A DNA stretch of 64,000 bases. Origin: Streptomyces sp. NRRL S-646 (GTDB lineage: Bacteria; Actinomycetota; Actinomycetes; Streptomycetales; Streptomycetaceae). Of this stretch, positions 53,852 through 63,627 are shown one piece after another. The notes beneath the pieces were generated by a model. It made no database searches and was not told where the DNA came from. It was given only the letters and a program-made list of their open reading frames with translations. Positions within the stretch are counted from its first letter, which is position 1. The number at the start of each line of letters is the position of its first letter. A program made the position numbers and the translations under genes. The stretch is from positions 248,001-312,000 of the forward strand of contig NZ_JODC01000001.1 of the NCBI RefSeq assembly GCF_000720765.1, given 5' to 3'.

Positions 53852-56089
53852 ATGGGGGACAGCAGGCTGATCCAGGGCCGGTACCGGCTGCTCGACCTGA
53901 TCGGGCGGGGCGGGATGGGCGAGGTGTGGCGTGCGCGCGACGAGTCGCTCGGCCGTCATGTCGCCGTGAAGTGCCTCAAGCCGCTCGGCCCGCACCACGA
54001 CCAGTCCTTCACTCGCGTGCTCAGGGAACGCTTTCGCCGCGAGGCGCGTGTGGCCGCGGCCCTCCAGCACCGCGGGATCACCGTCGTGCACGACTTCGGC
54101 GAGTCCGACGGCATCCTCTACCTGGTCATGGAACTCCTGGAGGGCCGCAACCTCTCCCAGCTCCTGGAGGACAACAAGCACCACCCGCTGCCGGTCGGCG
54201 ACGTCGTCGAGATCGCCGACCAGGTCGCCTCCGCCCTCGCCTACACCCACCAACAGGGCATCGTGCACCGCGACCTGAAACCCGCCAACATCATGCGGCT
54301 GGCCGACGGCACGGTGAAGATCTGCGACTTCGGCATCGCGCGCCTCGGCGCCGACATCGGCTTCACCTCCCGGCTGACCGGCACCGGCATCGCCATGGGC
54401 ACCCCGCACTACATGTCGCCGGAGCAGATCGGCGGCTCGGAGGTCGACCAGCGCAGCGATCTGTACTCGCTGGGCTGCGTCCTGTACGAGATCGCCACCG
54501 GAGCACCGCCGTTCGACCTCGACGACGCCTGGGCGATCCTCGTCGGCCACCGCGACACCCCGCCCCGCCCGCCGCGCAGCCGACGCGCCGAACTTCCCGA
54601 ATACCTCGAGAAGATCATTCTGGACCTGCTGGCCAAACTCCCTGAGCAACGCCCGCACGACGCCCGCGAGTTGGGCCGCCGCATCAGCACCGGCCGGACG
54701 ACACCGGCCTACGTACCGACCGTTGTGACCGCGCAGCCGGTGCTCCGACCGCCCGAGCAGGTCCCCTCCCGCGAGGCCCGGCTGCCCTCCTGGACCCGCG
54801 GCATGACCACCGGGCACAAGGCCACCGGCGCCGGTCTCGGCACCACGCCTCCGGACGCGGCAGCGGGCCTCACCGGCGAATGGATTCCGCGGCCCGCGAA
54901 CGGACGGAGCGAGGACCCCGCCCCCCGGCCTCCCGCTCCCTCCGCGGAGACCCTCACCGCCCTCGCCGGCCGGCACAACGCCGGGCTCAGCCTGGGCCGC
55001 CTCGGCCGCTGGGCGGAGGCCGGCGAGGTGCACCGCGCCGTCGCCGCCGAACGCGCCCATCTGCTCGGCGCCGACCACCCCGACACCCTCGCCAGCCGCT
55101 ACGAGGTCGCCTTCACCCTCAGCCGCACCGGCTGCGCCGCCGACGCCCTGCAGGAGTACAAGTTCGTGGCCGCGGCGAGAACCCGAGCCCTGGGCGCCGA
55201 CCACCCCGACACGCTCGCAGCCCGGCAGGAAATGGCGTACGTGCTGGGCCAGTTGGGCCGTCACTTCGACGCCCACCAGGTGTACACGTCCGTGCTCGCA
55301 GCCCGGGAGCGCGGCATGGGCCCCGACCACCCCGACACCCTGCGCTGCCGCCACAACCTCGCCTTCAACCTCAGCAGACTCGGCCGCCTCGAGGACTCGT
55401 ACCGCATGGCCTGCGACGTGGCCGCCGCCCGCGCCCGCGTGCTCGGCTCCGACCACCCCGACACTCTGGTCACCCGCTACGAAGTCGCCTACGCACTGGG
55501 CCAGTTGGGCCGATGGCCCGAGGCCCTGCAGACCTACCGCGAGGTCGCCGAGGCCCGCGCCCAGGCCCTCGGCCCCGACCACGCCGACACCCTCGCCGCC
55601 CGCTACGAGGTCGGCATCAGCCTCGGCCGCCTGGGACGCAGCGGCGAGGCACTCACCCTCTACCGCGACCTGATCGACGACCGCAGCCGCGTCCAGGGCC
55701 CCACCCACCCCGAGACCCTGCGTGCCCGCCACGGCCTCGGCGTCAACCTCGGCCGCCTGGGCCGCTGGGAGGAGGCCCTCGCCGAGTCCCGCGACGTCTG
55801 CGCGATCCGCGAGCGCGTGCTGGGCCCCGATCACCCCGACACCCTGGTCAGCCGCCGCGAGGTCGCCGTCGGCCTCGGCTGGCTGGGCCGCTGGTCCGAC
55901 GCCCTCACCGAATACCGGCGCGTCGCCGCGGCCCGGGAGCGGGTGCTGGGCCCCGACCACCCCGACACCCTCGCCAGCCGCAACGACGAGGCCCACTGCC
56001 TGGAGCAGCTCGGCCGGGGCGCCGAGGCCGTCGAGCTGTACCGCCGAGTGGCGGTACTGCGCCAGCAGCGGGCCTCCGGGGGGCGCTGA
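53852..56089 (+). CDS. serine/threonine protein kinase with eight TPR repeats
   Basis: 745 residues. A Hanks-type kinase occupies about 8-275 (GRGGMGEVWRA glycine loop, VAVKCL, HRDLKPANIM, DFGIARL, MGTPHYMSPEQ). A linker rich in Pro follows. From about 390 come eight TPR_10/12-type repeats of 42 residues, each containing a D-H-P-D-T-L variant (LGADHPDTLASRYEV and similar). No membrane helix separates the parts, so it is a soluble kinase that probably recruits partners by its TPR array. The last repeat is partially duplicated just downstream. Confidence 0.92.
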   Translation: MGDSRLIQGRYRLLDLIGRGGMGEVWRARDESLGRHVAVKCLKPLGPHHDQSFTRVLRERFRREARVAAALQHRGITVVHDFGESDGILYLVMELLEGRNLSQLLEDNKHHPLPVGDVVEIADQVASALAYTHQQGIVHRDLKPANIMRLADGTVKICDFGIARLGADIGFTSRLTGTGIAMGTPHYMSPEQIGGSEVDQRSDLYSLGCVLYEIATGAPPFDLDDAWAILVGHRDTPPRPPRSRRAELPEYLEKIILDLLAKLPEQRPHDARELGRRISTGRTTPAYVPTVVTAQPVLRPPEQVPSREARLPSWTRGMTTGHKATGAGLGTTPPDAAAGLTGEWIPRPANGRSEDPAPRPPAPSAETLTALAGRHNAGLSLGRLGRWAEAGEVHRAVAAERAHLLGADHPDTLASRYEVAFTLSRTGCAADALQEYKFVAAARTRALGADHPDTLAARQEMAYVLGQLGRHFDAHQVYTSVLAARERGMGPDHPDTLRCRHNLAFNLSRLGRLEDSYRMACDVAAARARVLGSDHPDTLVTRYEVAYALGQLGRWPEALQTYREVAEARAQALGPDHADTLAARYEVGISLGRLGRSGEALTLYRDLIDDRSRVQGPTHPETLRARHGLGVNLGRLGRWEEALAESRDVCAIRERVLGPDHPDTLVSRREVAVGLGWLGRWSDALTEYRRVAAARERVLGPDHPDTLASRNDEAHCLEQLGRGAEAVELYRRVAVLRQQRASGGR

Positions 56090-56119
56090 CGCGCGTCGGG
56101 ATCTTCCTGGCCGGTTGTC

Positions 56120-56340
56120 GATGGTCGCCTGGGCAGCCGTGGGCCTTGGCCGGCGGGGTCGTGGGCACGATGGGCGGGCCGTGCTCCGTGGTGTGGCTGC
56201 CGCCCGCGACGATGTCCAGGGCTCCGGACCCCGCGTGCTCGCCGGCCGCAACGACGAGGCCCACTGCCCGGAGCAGCTCGGCCGGGGTGCCGAAGCCGCC
56301 CGAGCTGTACCGCCAGCGCCTCCGGCGGGCGCTGACCCCG
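56120..56340 (+). pseudogene. decayed duplicate of the kinase gene's 3' TPR repeats
   Basis: Reading VAAARDDVQGSGP and VLAGRNDEAHCPEQLGRGAE repeats the end of the kinase (VAAARERVLGPDHPDTLASR, NDEAHCLEQLGRGAE) about 270 bp later. DNA identity is high over 56238-56310, then a deletion of about 20 bp and base changes break it. Similarity extends weakly back to about 56120. It is a degenerate tandem copy of the last one and a half repeats. Confidence 0.75.
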
Positions 56341-56389
56341 TCGCCGTACACCCCTGGTCGCTGACGATCATCGCGTGCTACCAAGAACC

Positions 56390-57958
56390 ATGGCTGCACA
56401 CGAGGGACACCGGACTTACGACGCTGTGATCGTCGGCGGAGGCCACAACGGCCTGGTCGCCGCCGCCTACCTGGCCCGGGCCGGACGGTCCGTACTGGTC
56501 CTGGAGCGGCTGGACCACACCGGAGGTGCCGCGGTCTCCACCCGCCCCTTCGCCGGCGTCGACGCACGGCTGTCGCGCTACTCCTACCTGGTCAGCCTGC
56601 TGCCGAAGAAGATCGTGCGCGACCTCGGGCTGGACTTCCGTGTCCGCGCCCGCACCATCTCCTCGTACACCCCCGTGGAACGGGACGGGCAGCCGACCGG
56701 ACTCCTGGTCGGCGGTGGCGAGCGGCGCACCCGGGAGGCCTTCGCCAAGCTCACCGGCTCCGACCGCGAGTACGAGGCCTGGCAGCGCTTCTACGGCATG
56801 ACCGGCCGGGTTGCCGAGCGGGTCTTCCCGACCCTCACCGAACCGCTGCCCGCCCGCGACGAACTGCGGCGCCGTATCGACGACGAGGAGGCCTGGCGGA
56901 CGCTGTTCGAGGAGCCCATCGGTACGGCGGTCGAGAGCCGCTTCGCCGACGACCTCGTGCGGGGTGTCGTCCTCACCGATGCCCTCATCGGCACGTTCGC
57001 AGACGCCCACGACCCGTCACTGGCCCAGAACCGCTGCTTCCTCTACCACGTGATCGGCGGCGGCACCGGTGCCTGGGACGTCCCCGTCGGCGGCATGGGC
57101 GCCCTGACCGACGCCCTGGCCGGGGCCGCCCGGGACGCGGGCGCCGTCCTCGCCACCGGCCACGAGGCCGTACGCATCGACACGGACGGCCGAATCGCCG
57201 AGATCACCTACCACACGGCGGACGGGGAAGGCGTCGCGGCCGCCCGGCACGTCCTCGTGGGCGCCTCCCCGCAGGCCCTCGCCGAACTGACCGGCGACAC
57301 GCCTCCGGCCCCTGCCGAGGGCGCCCAGCTCAAGGTGAACATGCTCCTCAAGCGGCTGCCGAGGCTGCGCGACAGCTCCGTCGACCCGCGCGAGGCGTTC
57401 TCCGGCACCTTCCACATCGCCGAGGGTTACCAGCAACTCGCCGCCGCCCACGCCCAGGCCGCCTCCGGCCGACTCCCCGATGCGCCGCCCTCGGAGATCT
57501 ACTGCCACTCCCTCACCGACCCGACGATCCTCGGCCCCGACCTCGTCGAGCAGGGCTACCAGACCCTCACCCTCTTCGGCCTGCACACACCCGCCCGGCT
57601 CTTCGCCCGCGACAACGACTCCGTACGCGAAGAACTCCTGAAGTCCACCCTCGCCGGGCTCGATGCCCACCTGGCCGAACCCCTCGCTGACTGCCTGGCG
57701 ACCGACGCCGACGGCTGGCCCTGCATCGAGGCCAAGACCCCGCTCGACCTGGAGCGCGACCTGCGCCTGCCCGGTGGGAACATCTTCCACCGCGAACTGA
57801 CCTGGCCCTACGCCCAGTACGACACGGGCCGCTGGGGCGTGGAGACCCGGCACGCGAACGTGCTGCTGTGCGGGGCGGGCGCGGTGCGGGGCGGCGGCGT
57901 GAGCGGGGTGCCCGGGCACAACGCGGCCATGGCGGTTCTGGAAGAGACCGGTGACTGA
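56390..57958 (+). CDS. FAD-dependent oxidoreductase, phytoene-dehydrogenase/PYROXD2-like
   Basis: 522 residues. The N-terminal dinucleotide motif is DAVIVGGGHNGLVAAAYLAR, followed by VLVLERLDHTGGAA. The middle YHVIGGGTGAWDVPVGGMGA and C-terminal GAGAVRGGGVSGVPGHNAAM are typical of the phytoene-desaturase-like group to which PYROXD2 belongs. No carotenoid genes are nearby, so the substrate is open. Overlaps the methyltransferase gene by 8 bp. Confidence 0.88.
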   Translation: MAAHEGHRTYDAVIVGGGHNGLVAAAYLARAGRSVLVLERLDHTGGAAVSTRPFAGVDARLSRYSYLVSLLPKKIVRDLGLDFRVRARTISSYTPVERDGQPTGLLVGGGERRTREAFAKLTGSDREYEAWQRFYGMTGRVAERVFPTLTEPLPARDELRRRIDDEEAWRTLFEEPIGTAVESRFADDLVRGVVLTDALIGTFADAHDPSLAQNRCFLYHVIGGGTGAWDVPVGGMGALTDALAGAARDAGAVLATGHEAVRIDTDGRIAEITYHTADGEGVAAARHVLVGASPQALAELTGDTPPAPAEGAQLKVNMLLKRLPRLRDSSVDPREAFSGTFHIAEGYQQLAAAHAQAASGRLPDAPPSEIYCHSLTDPTILGPDLVEQGYQTLTLFGLHTPARLFARDNDSVREELLKSTLAGLDAHLAEPLADCLATDADGWPCIEAKTPLDLERDLRLPGGNIFHRELTWPYAQYDTGRWGVETRHANVLLCGAGAVRGGGVSGVPGHNAAMAVLEETGD

Positions 57959-58742
57959 CGTGAGTGAGTCATCCGTCCGGGACTTCTACGACTCGCTCGC
58001 CGCCGACTACCACCGCATCTTCCCGGACTGGGACGCGAGCATGGCCCGCCAGGCCGCGGCCCTGGACAGGCTCGTGCGCCGCGAACTCGGCACCGGGCCG
58101 CGCAAGTTGCTCGACTGCGCCTGCGGGATCGGCACCCAGGCGATCGGGCTGGCGCGCGCCGGACACGGCGTCGTCGGCAGTGACTTGAGCCCGGCGGCCG
58201 CGACCCGGGCCGCGGCCGAGGCCGCTGCCCGCGGCGTCGTCCTTCCGGCCGTGGCGGCAGACATGCGTCAACTCCCCTTCAGGGCCGGGGTGTTCGACGC
58301 CGTCGTCTGTGCCGACAACTCCCTCGCGCACCTGCTGACCGCGCAGGACGTGGGAGCGGCCCTCCGGGGCATGCGGCGGGTACTGAGAAACGACGGACTG
58401 CTGCTGCTCACGCTCCGTGATTATGACGAGCTCCGCAGGACTCGACCCGCGGCCGCGCCTCCCCAGGTGTCCCACGGTGCCGACGGCCGGTCGATCACCT
58501 TCCAGCTGTGGCACTGGCACGACGACGGCGAACGCTACGACCAGGAGTACTTTCAGCTCGTGCCCGGGGGCGAGGGGTGGGAGGTGCGTGTACGCCGCAC
58601 GACCTCCTGGGCGCTGACCCGGACCCAGGTGACCGACGCCGTGGCCGCGGCGGGCTTCGCCGACATCACCTGGCACGCTCCGGAGACCAGCGGCTTCTAC
58701 CAGCCTGTGCTGGCTGCGAGAGCGAGTCGGCGGAATGCGTAA
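57951..58742 (+). CDS. class I SAM-dependent methyltransferase
   Basis: 263 residues. SAM-binding motif I is LLDCACGIGTQAIGLA, motif II region VVGSDLSPAAATRA, then MRQLPFRAGVFDAVVCADNS. The GTG start lies 8 bp inside the preceding FAD oxidoreductase gene, pointing to coupled translation and linked function. The methyl acceptor is unknown. The following 172 bp hold the signal for the next gene. Confidence 0.9.
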   Translation: MTDVSESSVRDFYDSLAADYHRIFPDWDASMARQAAALDRLVRRELGTGPRKLLDCACGIGTQAIGLARAGHGVVGSDLSPAAATRAAAEAAARGVVLPAVAADMRQLPFRAGVFDAVVCADNSLAHLLTAQDVGAALRGMRRVLRNDGLLLLTLRDYDELRRTRPAAAPPQVSHGADGRSITFQLWHWHDDGERYDQEYFQLVPGGEGWEVRVRRTTSWALTRTQVTDAVAAAGFADITWHAPETSGFYQPVLAARASRRNA

Positions 58743-58914
58743 CTCCATTTTGATCACTCAGTGTGAGTGAGATCTCGTTGAACACGAACGGCCCGTCCGC
58801 CTAGCCTTCGGGAGTCCTCCCGGGTGGCCTCAGCCGCCGGAACGCCGAGTCCTGCGGACGGGGCCGTGCCGCACAAGCTGCCCCCTCGCAGGCGCTGTTG
58901 AGGAAGCCCCCACC

Positions 58915-60039
58915 ATGCGCCACTCCATCTCTCCTGCCCGCCTGGGCATAGCCGGAGCAGCAGCCGCGCTGTTGCTCCTGCCGTTCGCCCCCCAGGCATT
59001 CGCGGCCCCCTCCGTCACCCAGGACAGCCTGACGCCGACCACCATGACCGCGGGCGTCGCCGCGCCGGCCAAGCTGACCGTGCACTCCTCAAGCTGCTTC
59101 ACGGCCAAGACCCTCGGTGTCGGCGTCCGGGACGCGGCCGGAAAGAACCTGGACTTCCCGGGGAACGCCTCGAATGTCCGGATCTGCCCCGGTGGTGTGA
59201 AGTTCACCAGCTCCCCGCGCACACTGCCGGCAGGTTCTTACACGATCTTCGGCTTCTGGCAGGAGTCCGGCGGGGCCTGGCACAACCTGCCCTCGCACAA
59301 GCTGACCGTCGCGGCGGCCTCGACCGCAACGTCGAGCAGCGGCGGCTCGCCGGTCTCCGGCCAGTCCGTGGTCTGGTCCGACGACTTCTCGGGCAGCATC
59401 GCCTGGGGCTCGAAGTGGGTCGGCGACAAGAGCTCGTCCTACCGTTACGGCGACCACAACCCGGACGACAACAAGCTCGACTGGCTGGACCAGAGCAAGG
59501 TCACCACCTCGGGCGGCATCGCGACCTTCACCGCCCAGCCCTCCTCGCACACCCTGGAGAACGGCAAGCAGGCCTGGACCACCGGCCTGCTCACCACCGA
59601 GGGCTCCAGTGGCGGCTTCCAGGTGAAGACCGGCGACTACGCCGAGACCCGGGTCAAAATGCCCTCCGGCAGCGGCGCCTGGCCGGCGCTGTGGACCTGG
59701 AAGGACGGCAACGGCGAGATCGACTCCTTCGAGTACCACCCGGACAACCCGAACCTGCTGGAGCTGACCAACCACGTCACCTCCGGCTCGAACTACTACA
59801 CCGACTCCGCCGCGGTCGCTCCCGGGCAGTGGGTCACCATCGGCACCCACTACGGCGCGAGCTCGGTGGACTGGTACGTCAACGGCAAGAAGGTCTACTC
59901 CGACGGCCACGGCGTGGGCAGCAACTTCTCCGCGTACCTGATCCTCAACCTGTCCATCAGCGCCGGCCAGTACCACCCCGCGCCCACCGGCTCGACGCCG
60001 CTGACCATGCAGGCGGACTACGTGAAGGTGTACCGCTGA
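58915..60039 (+). CDS. secreted GH16-type glycoside hydrolase
   Basis: 374 residues. A signal peptide (LGIAGAAAALLLLPFAPQAF, cut after AFA) is followed by a small beta domain (about 30-135) and, after a Ser/Gly linker, a GH16-like jelly roll. The catalytic motif GNGEIDSFEYH has the E-x-D-x-x-E spacing, and WPALWTWKDGNG precedes it. Likely an extracellular beta-glucanase or galactanase; the substrate cannot be fixed. Stops back-to-back with the convergent secreted protein gene. Confidence 0.85.
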   Translation: MRHSISPARLGIAGAAAALLLLPFAPQAFAAPSVTQDSLTPTTMTAGVAAPAKLTVHSSSCFTAKTLGVGVRDAAGKNLDFPGNASNVRICPGGVKFTSSPRTLPAGSYTIFGFWQESGGAWHNLPSHKLTVAAASTATSSSGGSPVSGQSVVWSDDFSGSIAWGSKWVGDKSSSYRYGDHNPDDNKLDWLDQSKVTTSGGIATFTAQPSSHTLENGKQAWTTGLLTTEGSSGGFQVKTGDYAETRVKMPSGSGAWPALWTWKDGNGEIDSFEYHPDNPNLLELTNHVTSGSNYYTDSAAVAPGQWVTIGTHYGASSVDWYVNGKKVYSDGHGVGSNFSAYLILNLSISAGQYHPAPTGSTPLTMQADYVKVYR

Positions 60040-60501
60040 TCAGCAGTCGACGGACAGGGTGAACGGCGTACGGTCGTCGCGCGGATCGCGGTCGTCGACG
60101 CTCATCACCTGGACGTGCCCCTCGGCCTTGCTGCCGGGGGGCACGTCCGCGTCCACCCGGACCGGAACCAGTGCGGTGGCCGTCCGCAGCCGCGCCAGAC
60201 CGGGTCCGAAGGTGCAGCGCACCAGGCGGCCGCGGGCCTCGGCGCGGCAGTCCTCGGGGAAGTACGGCCCCTGGGCGGTGAAGCCCGGTGGCAGCCTCAC
60301 GACCACGGTGAACGGCGAGGCGGTCTGCTCCGGGCCCCTGTTGGCCACGAAGGCGTGCACCACGGTGCGGCCGCCGGGCGGCGCGGCGGCGGGGTCGAGC
60401 CGGACCACCTCCAGCTCCGAGTCGGAGGGCGCGGCCGCCAGACCGGTCACGCACACCACCGCCACGCCCACCGCGAGGGCTGTCGTCACCCCTCTGGCCA
60501 T
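60040..60501 (-). CDS. secreted protein with a beta-sandwich (DUF11/CARDB-like) domain
   Basis: 153 residues from an ATG with GGGAGGCG 5 nt upstream; upstream in-frame starts lack such a site. A signal peptide (TTALAVGVAVVCVTGLAAA) leads into a single Ig-like domain (VVHAFVANRGPEQTASPFTV, VVRLPPGFTAQGPYFPEDCR, FTLSVDC). Two or more Cys suggest disulfides. Probably a small extracellular adhesion or structural protein; no specific function is known. Confidence 0.65.
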   Translation of the reverse strand: MARGVTTALAVGVAVVCVTGLAAAPSDSELEVVRLDPAAAPPGGRTVVHAFVANRGPEQTASPFTVVVRLPPGFTAQGPYFPEDCRAEARGRLVRCTFGPGLARLRTATALVPVRVDADVPPGSKAEGHVQVMSVDDRDPRDDRTPFTLSVDC

Positions 60502-60607
60502 CCGACGCCTCCCACGTTCCGTGCGCTGATCAACACTCACGGTAGCGGGGCGGCGTGGGATTCCCTGTGAGCACGCTGTCGCGATGCGTGTTGCGCGAGG
60601 CACGCCG

Positions 60608-62401
60608 TCAGTCGGCCGACCGAACCCACCCTGCCGCCACGATCCGCGCCGAGTCCGCCGGGCGCGCCTCGTCGAACAGGACGGAGTCCGGCGTCCCGGC
60701 GCGGATTCCGTCGACGTATGCGCCGCGGCCGACGTACAGCTTGTCGGTCGTGTACCGCCAGCGCACGGTCAGCTCCGTGTGCGCCGGGAGATCGGCCGCC
60801 AGTCGGTGCCAGACGCGGCCCGACCAGCCGGTGACCGAGCCCGACGGGTGCTCCTGCGGCTCCTCGCCGTGGCGCTTGGTCGTGAAGGGGAGCGGCTGCC
60901 AGGTCGTGCCGCCGTCCGTCGTGGCCTCCAGGACGAGGACGTCCGAAGCGGGTTCGGTGTCCCACCACAGGGCGCAGGCCAGCCGCGCGGCGCCGTCCGT
61001 CGTGTCGAGCGCGGGCAGTGCGAGCGTGGCGGTCGTGGCGTTCGCCATGCCCGAGAACCACGCCGTAGGTCCGTACGCCGGGCGTACCGGCACGGCGCGC
61101 GCCAGGTTGTTGCCGGCCGCGACCCGAGGAGCCGAGCCCGAGCGCCAACTGCGCACCGGATGGACCGAGTTGCCGAGCACGACGAGGAACGAGTCGGTCG
61201 TCGGGTCGAGCACCAGGCAGGTGCCGGTGAAACCGGTGTGCCCGGCGGTGCGCGGGGTGGCCATGGCGCCCATGTACCAGTGCTGGTAGAGCTCGAAGCC
61301 CAGGCCGTGCTCGTGACCGGGGAACGCGGTGTTGAAGTCGGTGAACATCAGCTGCACGGACTCCGGCCGCAGGATGCGCGCCCGGCCGTAGCAGCCGCCG
61401 TTGAGCAGCGTCCGCCCGAGCACGGCCAGCTCCCAGGCGCACGAGAACACCCCGGCGTGTCCGGCGACCCCGCCGAGACTGTAGGCGTTCTCGTCGTGCA
61501 CCTCGCCCCACACGAGCCCCCGCTCCAGACCGGACCAGGGCCCGCGCTCGTCCTCCGTGGCCGCGATCTTCGGCTTCCAGGAGGCGGGCGGGTTGTAGCG
61601 GGTGCGGTCGAGACCGAGCGGCCCTGTGATCTCGTCGTGCAGGAGGGTGTCGAGCGTGCGGCCCGTGATCCTCTCCAGGACCAGCTGGAGCGAGATCAGA
61701 TTCAAATCGGAGTAGAGGTACTTGGTGCCGGGCGGGTTGATCGGGGCTTCGTCGAAGACGAGCTGAATTCTCGCCTCGTGCGTCGGCGCCTTGTACAGCG
61801 GGATCCAGTCACGGAACCCCGAGGTGTGGGTGAGGAGCTGACGGATCGTGATCTCCTGCTTGCCCGCCGCGCCGAACTCGGGGAGGTACGAGGCGACCGT
61901 CCCCTCCAGCTCCAGTGCGCCCCGTTCCAGCTGCTGCACGGCCAGCAGCGAGGTGAACAGCTTGGACACCGAGGCCAGGTCGAAGACGGTGTCCTCGGCC
62001 ATGGGGATCTGCCGGTCGGGCGGGAACTCGACACCGGTGTCGGTCTTCTCGTCGTACGCCGCATAGCGCACCGCCATCCCGATGGGCCGGTGCAGTGCCA
62101 CCGTGCCGCCCCGCCCGGCGAGCAGCACGGCGCCCGCGTACCACGGGTGCTTGGGGGAGGGGCCGAGGAACGCCTCGGCGTCGGTGACCAGTTGACGCAG
62201 GTGGGCGGCGAGCAGGCCGGCGCGTTCCGGGGTGCCGTGGCGCAGTATCGGGTGCGCCGAGGCCGTGGCCGCACCGGCCGGTCCCGCGGGGAAGGGGGCG
62301 AGGGCCAGGGCGCCGCCCAGGGCCAGGGCGGCACGTCCGACCTGGCGCCGCGTCGGCATCTGGCGGCCCTTCGCGTCTGTTGCCGCTGCGTCGTCGGTCA
62401 C
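60608..62401 (-). CDS. secreted serine hydrolase, beta-lactamase/class C-like
   Basis: About 597 residues. A twin-arginine-like leader (PTRRQVGRAALALGGALALA) is followed by a class C beta-lactamase-type domain: the nucleophile S-x-x-K in LASVSKLFTSL, the Tyr motif YSDLNLISLQL, and HTGFTGTCLVLDP as third motif. The C-terminal about 150 residues are a beta-rich add-on. Such enzymes are usually esterases or D-amino-acid peptidases. The start is uncertain; GTG at 62401 and ATG at 62359 are both possible. Confidence 0.83.
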   Translation of the reverse strand: MTDDAAATDAKGRQMPTRRQVGRAALALGGALALAPFPAGPAGAATASAHPILRHGTPERAGLLAAHLRQLVTDAEAFLGPSPKHPWYAGAVLLAGRGGTVALHRPIGMAVRYAAYDEKTDTGVEFPPDRQIPMAEDTVFDLASVSKLFTSLLAVQQLERGALELEGTVASYLPEFGAAGKQEITIRQLLTHTSGFRDWIPLYKAPTHEARIQLVFDEAPINPPGTKYLYSDLNLISLQLVLERITGRTLDTLLHDEITGPLGLDRTRYNPPASWKPKIAATEDERGPWSGLERGLVWGEVHDENAYSLGGVAGHAGVFSCAWELAVLGRTLLNGGCYGRARILRPESVQLMFTDFNTAFPGHEHGLGFELYQHWYMGAMATPRTAGHTGFTGTCLVLDPTTDSFLVVLGNSVHPVRSWRSGSAPRVAAGNNLARAVPVRPAYGPTAWFSGMANATTATLALPALDTTDGAARLACALWWDTEPASDVLVLEATTDGGTTWQPLPFTTKRHGEEPQEHPSGSVTGWSGRVWHRLAADLPAHTELTVRWRYTTDKLYVGRGAYVDGIRAGTPDSVLFDEARPADSARIVAAGWVRSAD

Positions 62402-62517
62402 CCGAGAAACCCTCGTGTCGGCGGTGAAGCATGTCAACAAGGCCCGCTGGCCAATAAATCTGACGGTGTATCAGGAAAGCTCTTCCGTCGGCCGGAGGAC
62501 TGCGGCATTCTGCGCCC

Positions 62518-63627
62518 ATGCAGACGGAGCTGAGCAAGAAACTGGGAGTCGAGCACGCCATTTTCGGCTTCACGCCGTTCCCCGCCGTCGCCGCGGCCAT
62601 CAGCCGGGCCGGCGGTTTCGGAGTGCTCGGCGCGGTCCGCTACACCGCCCCCGACGAGCTCAAACGCGACCTCGACTGGGTGGAGGCGCACGTCGACGGC
62701 AGGCCGTACGGCCTCGATGTCGTCATGCCCGCGAAAAAGGTCGAAGGCGTGACCGAGGCCGACGTCGAGGCGATGATCCCCGAGGGGCACCGGCAGTTCG
62801 TCAAGGGCACCCTCGCCAAGTACGGCGTCCCGGAGTTGGCCGAGGGCGAGGCGTCCGGCTGGCGCATCACCGGGTGGATGGAGCAGGTCGCCCGGGGCCA
62901 GCTCGACGTCGCCTTCGACTATCCGATCCGGCTGCTCGCCAACGCCCTGGGCTCCCCACCCGCCGACGTGGTAGCCCGTGCCCACGAGCACAACGTCCTC
63001 GTCGCGGCCCTGGCGGGCAGCGCCCGGCACGCCGCCAAGCACCAGGAAGCCGGCATCGACATCGTCGTCGCCCAGGGGTATGAGGCAGGCGGTCACACCG
63101 GCGAGATCGCCTCCATGGTGCTCACCCCCGAGGTCGTCGACGCCGTCGATCCACTGCCCGTCCTGGCGGCCGGCGGCATCGGCAGCGGGCAGCAGGTGGC
63201 CGCCGCGCTCGCCCTCGGCGCGCAGGGCGTGTGGCTGGGCTCCCTGTGGCTGACCTGCACCGAGGCAGACATGTCCTCGCCCGCGGTGACGCGGAAACTG
63301 CTCGCCGCCGGTTCCGGCGACACCGTCCGCTCCCGCGCGCTGACCGGGAAACCCGCACGCCAGCTCCGTACCGAATGGACCGACGCGTGGGACGACCCGG
63401 CCGGACCCGGCACCCTCCCCATGCCCCTGCAGGGCCTGCTGGTCGCCGACGCCCTCACCCGCATCCAGAAGTACGAGGTCGAACCCCTGCTCGGCACCCC
63501 CGTCGGCCAGATCGTCGGCCGGATGACCAGCGAACGCAGCGTCCAGGCCGTCTTCGACGACCTCACCCGCGGCTTCGAGCAGGCCGTCGACCGCATCAAC
63601 CGCATCGCCGGAAGGAGCGGTGAATGA
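62518..63627 (+). CDS. nitronate monooxygenase-like flavin oxidoreductase
   Basis: 369 residues with the NMO/2-nitropropane dioxygenase barrel: start EHAIFGFTPFPAVAAAISRA, GGFGVLGAVRY, and the FMN phosphate segment VVAQGYEAGGHTG, then VLAAGGIGSGQQVAAALALG, AQGVWLGSLWL. Members linked to acyl-CoA synthetases may act on fatty acyl or aromatic substrates instead of nitronates. Its stop overlaps the next start (ATGA), so they are translationally coupled. Confidence 0.88.
   Translation: MQTELSKKLGVEHAIFGFTPFPAVAAAISRAGGFGVLGAVRYTAPDELKRDLDWVEAHVDGRPYGLDVVMPAKKVEGVTEADVEAMIPEGHRQFVKGTLAKYGVPELAEGEASGWRITGWMEQVARGQLDVAFDYPIRLLANALGSPPADVVARAHEHNVLVAALAGSARHAAKHQEAGIDIVVAQGYEAGGHTGEIASMVLTPEVVDAVDPLPVLAAGGIGSGQQVAAALALGAQGVWLGSLWLTCTEADMSSPAVTRKLLAAGSGDTVRSRALTGKPARQLRTEWTDAWDDPAGPGTLPMPLQGLLVADALTRIQKYEVEPLLGTPVGQIVGRMTSERSVQAVFDDLTRGFEQAVDRINRIAGRSGE

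Noticed and set aside
55070..56060. Regular 126-bp direct repeats, CRISPR-like at first sight
   Set aside because: They are in-frame TPR codons without spacers of foreign sequence.
53831..56371. An 846-codon minus-strand open frame with repeated peptides
   Set aside because: Its repeats are the reverse reading of the kinase TPR array.
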